A stretch of DNA of 8,470 bases from Acidobacteriota bacterium (lineage in GTDB: Bacteria; Acidobacteriota; Vicinamibacteria; Vicinamibacterales; Vicinamibacteraceae). Below the pieces are notes generated by a model, which was not told the DNA's origin, did not search any database, and was given only the letters and a program-made list of their open reading frames with translations. Made by a program: the position numbers and the translations under genes. Location of the stretch: contig JAEYZV010000406.1 of NCBI GenBank assembly GCA_023427865.1, positions 1 through 8,470 on the forward strand. The letters are read 5' to 3'. This document shows positions 5,895 through 8,470 of this stretch, piece by piece. How positions within the stretch are numbered: position 1 is the first letter of the stretch; every line of letters starts with the position of its first letter.

Positions 5895-6548
5895 ATGTGG
5901 CCACCACGCACGCTGGCGATCACGGACCGAACGCGGCTGCATGGCGGCGACGGGGCGCTGGTCTCCTTCGTGACGGCGGTGGCGGAGGCTGGCGTGGATG
6001 CCGTGCAGATCCGCGAGCGCGACTGGGGCGACCGGCGCCTCTGGCAGGTGACGCGCGCGGCGTGCCAGGCGGTGCGTCACACGAGGTGCCGCGTCCTCGT
6101 GAATGAGCGTGCGCACGTGGCGGGGGCGGCCGGCGCGCATGGCGGGCATCGGCGGGCCAGGGTAAGGCCGGCCGCGCGGCTGCGGCAGGTGCAGCCGATC
6201 GGCGCGCTCATCGGCCGTTCCGTTCACGCGGGCGACGACCCGGACGTCGCGGTCGGGGCCGACTACGTGCTCTTCGGCACGGTGTTCCCCTCGGCCTCGA
6301 AGGCGCCCGGCAGTCCCGTCGCGGGCCTGGAGGCGCTCGCGGCCTGGGCCGCGCGGGAGCCGGCGCTGCCGGTGCTTGCGGTGGGGGGCATCGATCCGGC
6401 CCGCTGCGTCGCGGTGCAAGCGGCGGGCGCGTGCGGGATCGCCGGGATCGATTTGTTCGCATCGGCTTACGGACGTGGCGCGTCGGCGCTGGCCGATACG
6501 GTGCGGGACATACACGCGGTGTTTGGTGACGAGGGGCGGGCAGCGTGA
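5895..6548 (+). CDS. thiamine phosphate synthase/TenI superfamily protein
   Basis: A 217-residue TIM-barrel protein of the ThiE/TenI superfamily. ThiE joins HMP-pyrophosphate to thiazole phosphate; TenI is a thiazole tautomerase in the same pathway. Visible motifs are LAITDR (7–12), VQIRERD (37–43), VLVNER (67–72), IGRSVH (106–111), ADYVLFGTVFPSASK (122–136), LAVGGI (161–166) and GIAGID near the C-terminus. Several differ from ThiE: RER replaces REK, NER replaces NDR, and the usual GVHL segment with its downstream acidic residues reads GGHRRARVRP (83–92). RER and GRSVH resemble B. subtilis TenI. The two metal-binding aspartates of ThiE thus appear changed or missing, so tautomerase or altered function is at least as likely as thiamine phosphate synthase. 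ATG 5895 is one base after the previous stop. The end overlaps the next gene in GTGA. No other thiamine gene is in the window. Confidence 0.85.
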   Translation: MWPPRTLAITDRTRLHGGDGALVSFVTAVAEAGVDAVQIRERDWGDRRLWQVTRAACQAVRHTRCRVLVNERAHVAGAAGAHGGHRRARVRPAARLRQVQPIGALIGRSVHAGDDPDVAVGADYVLFGTVFPSASKAPGSPVAGLEALAAWAAREPALPVLAVGGIDPARCVAVQAAGACGIAGIDLFASAYGRGASALADTVRDIHAVFGDEGRAA

Positions 6549-7378
6549 CGGTTGGCGAGCGACTGCGGGAAGCGCGTGAGCGCCAGAAGGTTTCCCTGCA
6601 TGCGATTGCAGAGAAGACCAACATCTCCGTGCGCGCACTCGAAGCCATCGAGAAGGGGCAGTTCGGGAAGCTGCCCGGCGGCATCTTCACGCGGGGCTTC
6701 ATCCGCTCGTATGCCGCGCAGGTCGGGATCGATCCCGATGCGGCCGTCGCCCAGTTCCTCTCGGACGAGCCCGGTGCACGCGAGGAGAGCGACGATGGCG
6801 GCACGCGCGAGCGCGAAGGCCTGGGGTTGCTCGCGATCGTCGCCGGCGGACTCATCGTCGTCGCGCTCACGCTCGCGCTGATCTACTTCTTCGCCCCCGA
6901 CTGGCTGCGCCTTGGTGGGGGCGCGCCGGCGTCCCTGAAGGAAGCCACCGTCCCGGACTCGTCGCCCGCAACGACGCAGGCAGCGGTGACCGACTCCGCT
7001 CCGGCGCCGCCGGTGCCGACCGCGACCGCACCGACCGATGCGCCGCCTGCACCCATGGCGACTCCCCCGGTCACACCTGCCGCGCAGGCGCCCCCAGCTC
7101 AGGAGACGCCGAAGGCGCCGCTGCACCTGGTCGTGGCTCCGACCGGGCGATGCTGGGTGCAGGTGTCGGCCGATGGCCAGATGCGCGTCGCCCGCGAGTT
7201 GAACGTCGGTGAACGCGTCACCGTCGAGGCCGCCGAGCGCCTTCACATCGTGGTCGGCGATGCCGGCGCCTTCGCGTACGAACTGAACGGACGGGCGGGC
7301 CGGTCGCTCGGCGCTGCCGGTGCCGTGGCGCGGGTCACCATCCAGCCTGCCACCGTGTCGCAGTTCCAGGTCCCCTGA
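6545..7378 (+). CDS. RodZ-like membrane protein (HTH, one membrane helix, C-terminal DUF4115-type domain)
   Basis: A 277-residue protein with RodZ architecture. RodZ links the MreB cytoskeleton to the membrane and maintains rod shape. Residues 1–72 are a Cro-like helix-turn-helix of the RodZ type (VGERLREARERQKVSLHAIA; LPGGIFTRGFIRSYAAQVGI). A single membrane helix follows (about 93–117, LGLLAIVAGGLIVVALTLAL). A Pro/Ala/Thr linker spans about 130–190. A β-rich C-terminal domain (about 192–267) has CWVQVSADG, LNVGERVTVEA, IVVGDAGAFAYELNG and SLGAAG, the usual DUF4115 landmarks. The HTH should be cytoplasmic and the β domain periplasmic. GTG 6545 has GAGGGG 8 bases upstream and overlaps the previous stop (GTGA). 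No mreB, mreC or other shape gene is visible here, so the cell-shape role rests on architecture alone. Some RodZ-like proteins of this build act mainly as DNA-binding regulators. Confidence 0.87.
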   Translation: MTVGERLREARERQKVSLHAIAEKTNISVRALEAIEKGQFGKLPGGIFTRGFIRSYAAQVGIDPDAAVAQFLSDEPGAREESDDGGTREREGLGLLAIVAGGLIVVALTLALIYFFAPDWLRLGGGAPASLKEATVPDSSPATTQAAVTDSAPAPPVPTATAPTDAPPAPMATPPVTPAAQAPPAQETPKAPLHLVVAPTGRCWVQVSADGQMRVARELNVGERVTVEAAERLHIVVGDAGAFAYELNGRAGRSLGAAGAVARVTIQPATVSQFQVP

Positions 7379-7383
7379 CGCCC

Positions 7384-8217
7384 GTGTACCTGGGCGTCTC
7401 ATCGCCAATCATCGCGCTTTTCCTGTCGGGCGACGTGCCGCGCGAGGTGCGGTTGCTCGCGGCACGCGGCCTCGTCACGGCCGAAGGGCAGGACCGCCTC
7501 GCGCTGCTGGCGCTCATGACGCGCGACGCCGACCCCGATGTCGCCGCGCTCGCCGACCACACGGTCGCTGCCGTTCCGGCCGCGGCGCTGCGTCGCTTCC
7601 TCGGCCGCTCGGAGGTGCCCGCGCCGCTGCGCGCCTGGTACGAGACGCGCCTGCCAGCCGAGCCGGCCGATGGCTCCGAGGCGCGCGACCCCGAGCGTCG
7701 GCTTGCATCGCGCGAGCCCGAGGTCGACCCTGACGGTGCCTACCTGATCGAGGCCGATTCTGCCGTCGTCGCAGCGATCGACGGTGCGCCGGAAGAAGAC
7801 GAGGAGGTGCACCGGCTGCTCACGTCGTTGCCGGTGCCCGAGAAGATCAAGATTGCGACGCTCGGCCGCCGCGAGCAGCGCGCGATCCTCATCCGCGACC
7901 CCAATCGCATCGTCGCGACGGCCGTGCTCGGCAGTCCGAAGCTGACCGAGACCGAGGTGGAGAACTTCGCGCGGATGCAGAACGTGTCCGACGAAGTGCT
8001 GCGCATCATCGGCACGAGCCGCGCGTGGACGAAGAACTACGCCGTGGTCGCGGCGCTGGTGAAGAACTCGCGCACGCCGACGGCGATCTCGCTGCCGCTC
8101 GTCACGCGCCTCCAGGAGCGCGACGTGAAGGGACTCACCGTGAACCGGAACATACCGGAAAGCGTTCGGCTCGCGGCGCGCAAGTACCTGCAGGTCCTGC
8201 AGGAGCGCCGGTCCTAG
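7384..8217 (+). CDS. conserved protein of unknown function with HEAT-like N-terminus
   Basis: A 277-residue soluble protein of unknown function. Residues 1–90 look like short α-helical HEAT-like pairs (VPREVRLLAARGLVTAEGQD; LLALMTRDADPDVAALADHT). An acidic, low-complexity segment covers about 95–140. The C-terminal part (about 148–272) is different: EKIKIATLGRREQRAILIRD, RIVATAVLGSPKLTETEVEN, NVSDEVLRIIGTSRAW, LVKNSRTPTAISLPLV and LQERDVKGLTVNRNIPESVR. This reads like a tightly conserved helical module, and I recall similar unnamed proteins in acidobacteria and myxobacteria-like lineages (memory, not a search). No catalytic motif, signal peptide or membrane helix is evident. The GTG start is 5 bases after the RodZ-like stop, with only a weak AGG upstream, so co-expression with that gene is likely. 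The stop (TAG) is followed 9 bases later by a hairpin, suggesting the end of the unit. Confidence 0.85.
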   Translation: MYLGVSSPIIALFLSGDVPREVRLLAARGLVTAEGQDRLALLALMTRDADPDVAALADHTVAAVPAAALRRFLGRSEVPAPLRAWYETRLPAEPADGSEARDPERRLASREPEVDPDGAYLIEADSAVVAAIDGAPEEDEEVHRLLTSLPVPEKIKIATLGRREQRAILIRDPNRIVATAVLGSPKLTETEVENFARMQNVSDEVLRIIGTSRAWTKNYAVVAALVKNSRTPTAISLPLVTRLQERDVKGLTVNRNIPESVRLAARKYLQVLQERRS

Positions 8218-8226
8218 CGACGTGCC

Positions 8227-8243
8227 CGTCGCCCGGGGCGACG
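8227..8243 (+). terminator. hairpin just after the last gene, possible terminator
   Basis: CGTCGCCC (8227–8234) and GGGCGACG (8236–8243) are exact reverse complements around one base, so in practice a stem of 6–7 pairs with a small loop. It begins 9 bases after the TAG at 8215–8217. There is no T-run after it, so intrinsic termination is uncertain. It may instead block exonucleases or belong to the repeat region that follows. Confidence 0.4.
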
Positions 8244-8250
8244 GCTACGA

Positions 8251-8470
8251 ACGGTCATGCGTCGGACGACGTCGCGAGGGTGTGTTCGGGGCGCGTGCCC
8301 AGCAGCGGGCCCCGCTTCGGTACGTAGGCGTCGGGCCTTGCCCGACGCGTCAGCGACGCGGCTTGCGCGCGCCGGCGTCGTACGGTCATCCGTCGCGACG
8401 ACGCATCGATGGCGCGTTCAGGGCACGTGCCCCAGCAGCGGGCCTCCGTTTCGGTACGTAGGCGTCGGGC
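8251..8470. repeat. non-coding long tandem repeat, about 1.6 copies, cut by window end
   Basis: Bases 8251–8336 and 8382–8470 align along their whole length, with scattered substitutions and a net 3-base length difference. Offsets run from 131 bases at the left (ACGGTCAT at 8251 and 8382) to 134 at the right (TCGGTACGTA at 8317 and 8451). Shared blocks include CCCAGCAGCGGGC and CGGTACGTAGGCGTCGGGC. The 45 bases between the copies (8337–8381) complete the unit and hold hairpins. A frame stays open across this stretch, but nothing in its translation resembles a protein and it merely repeats with the DNA. The array probably continues beyond the window. No gene was seen in 8218–8470. Confidence 0.8.
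8328..8348 (+). repeat. perfect 9-bp hairpin within the tandem repeat
   Basis: GCGTCGGGC (8328–8336) and GCCCGACGC (8340–8348) pair perfectly around a CTT loop. A smaller stem, GCGTC (8347–8351) with GACGC (8355–8359), follows and overlaps its end. The left arm recurs at 8462–8470, where the window stops, so the next copy probably forms the same hairpin. The symmetry would work on either strand. Terminator, mRNA-end protection and REP-like element are all possible. Confidence 0.7.

Noticed and set aside
6121..6200. Frameshift in the ThiE/TenI gene around the GVHL region
   Set aside because: The distance between conserved motifs on each side fits the family and the frame is continuous, so substitutions explain the change better than an indel pair.
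5784..6638. 284-codon open frame on the minus strand
   Set aside because: Antisense to the ThiE/TenI and RodZ-like genes, which carry clear family motifs; its own translation shows none.
8222..8461. 79-codon open frame in the 3' repeat region
   Set aside because: The translation is Arg-rich and repeats with the DNA; it spans hairpins and lacks a convincing ribosome binding site.
8251..8470. CRISPR array
   Set aside because: The repeat unit is over 130 bases with similar sequence throughout; there are no short identical repeats separated by unique spacers.

Overview
The window is very GC-rich, densely packed, and every supported gene lies on the + strand. Gene content and style (the KH protein–rimM–trmD–rplS–rnhB order, GTG starts, a long Ala/Pro-rich TPR protein, GC-rich intergenic hairpins) suggest an acidobacterium, perhaps of the Vicinamibacteria. 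That placement is inference from general resemblance; no rRNA or other phylogenetic marker was compared.

Region 1 (1–2604) is a translation and housekeeping operon. It holds the end of a KhpA-type KH RNA-binding protein, the 16S rRNA processing factor RimM, the tRNA m1G37 methyltransferase TrmD, ribosomal protein L19 and ribonuclease HII. trmD and rplS overlap in an ATGA. rimM stays open 95 bases into trmD. Between rplS and rnhB is a 114-base gap holding a nested inverted-repeat element.

Region 2 (2604–5893) starts on the last base of the rnhB stop codon. It encodes a 1009-residue protein with TPR-like helical domains at both ends and a roughly 720-residue disordered-looking linker. The linker contains eight 11-residue tandem repeats and several copies of a short acidic/leucine motif. 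A two-helix membrane protein of about 80 residues follows.

Region 3 (5895–8217) holds a ThiE/TenI-superfamily protein, a RodZ-like protein (cytoplasmic helix-turn-helix, one membrane helix, C-terminal β domain) joined to it by a GTGA overlap, and a 277-residue protein with a HEAT-like N-terminus and a conserved-looking C-terminal block of unknown function.

Region 4 (8218–8470) is non-coding: a hairpin just after the last stop codon, then about 1.6 copies of a 131–134-base repeat containing a strong 9-bp hairpin, cut by the window edge.

No mobile element, CRISPR array, tRNA or rRNA was seen. The most interesting items are the TPR protein with its repeated linker motifs, the conserved unknown protein after the RodZ-like gene, the possible intergenic hairpin family, and the altered phosphate-side motif of the ThiE/TenI protein.
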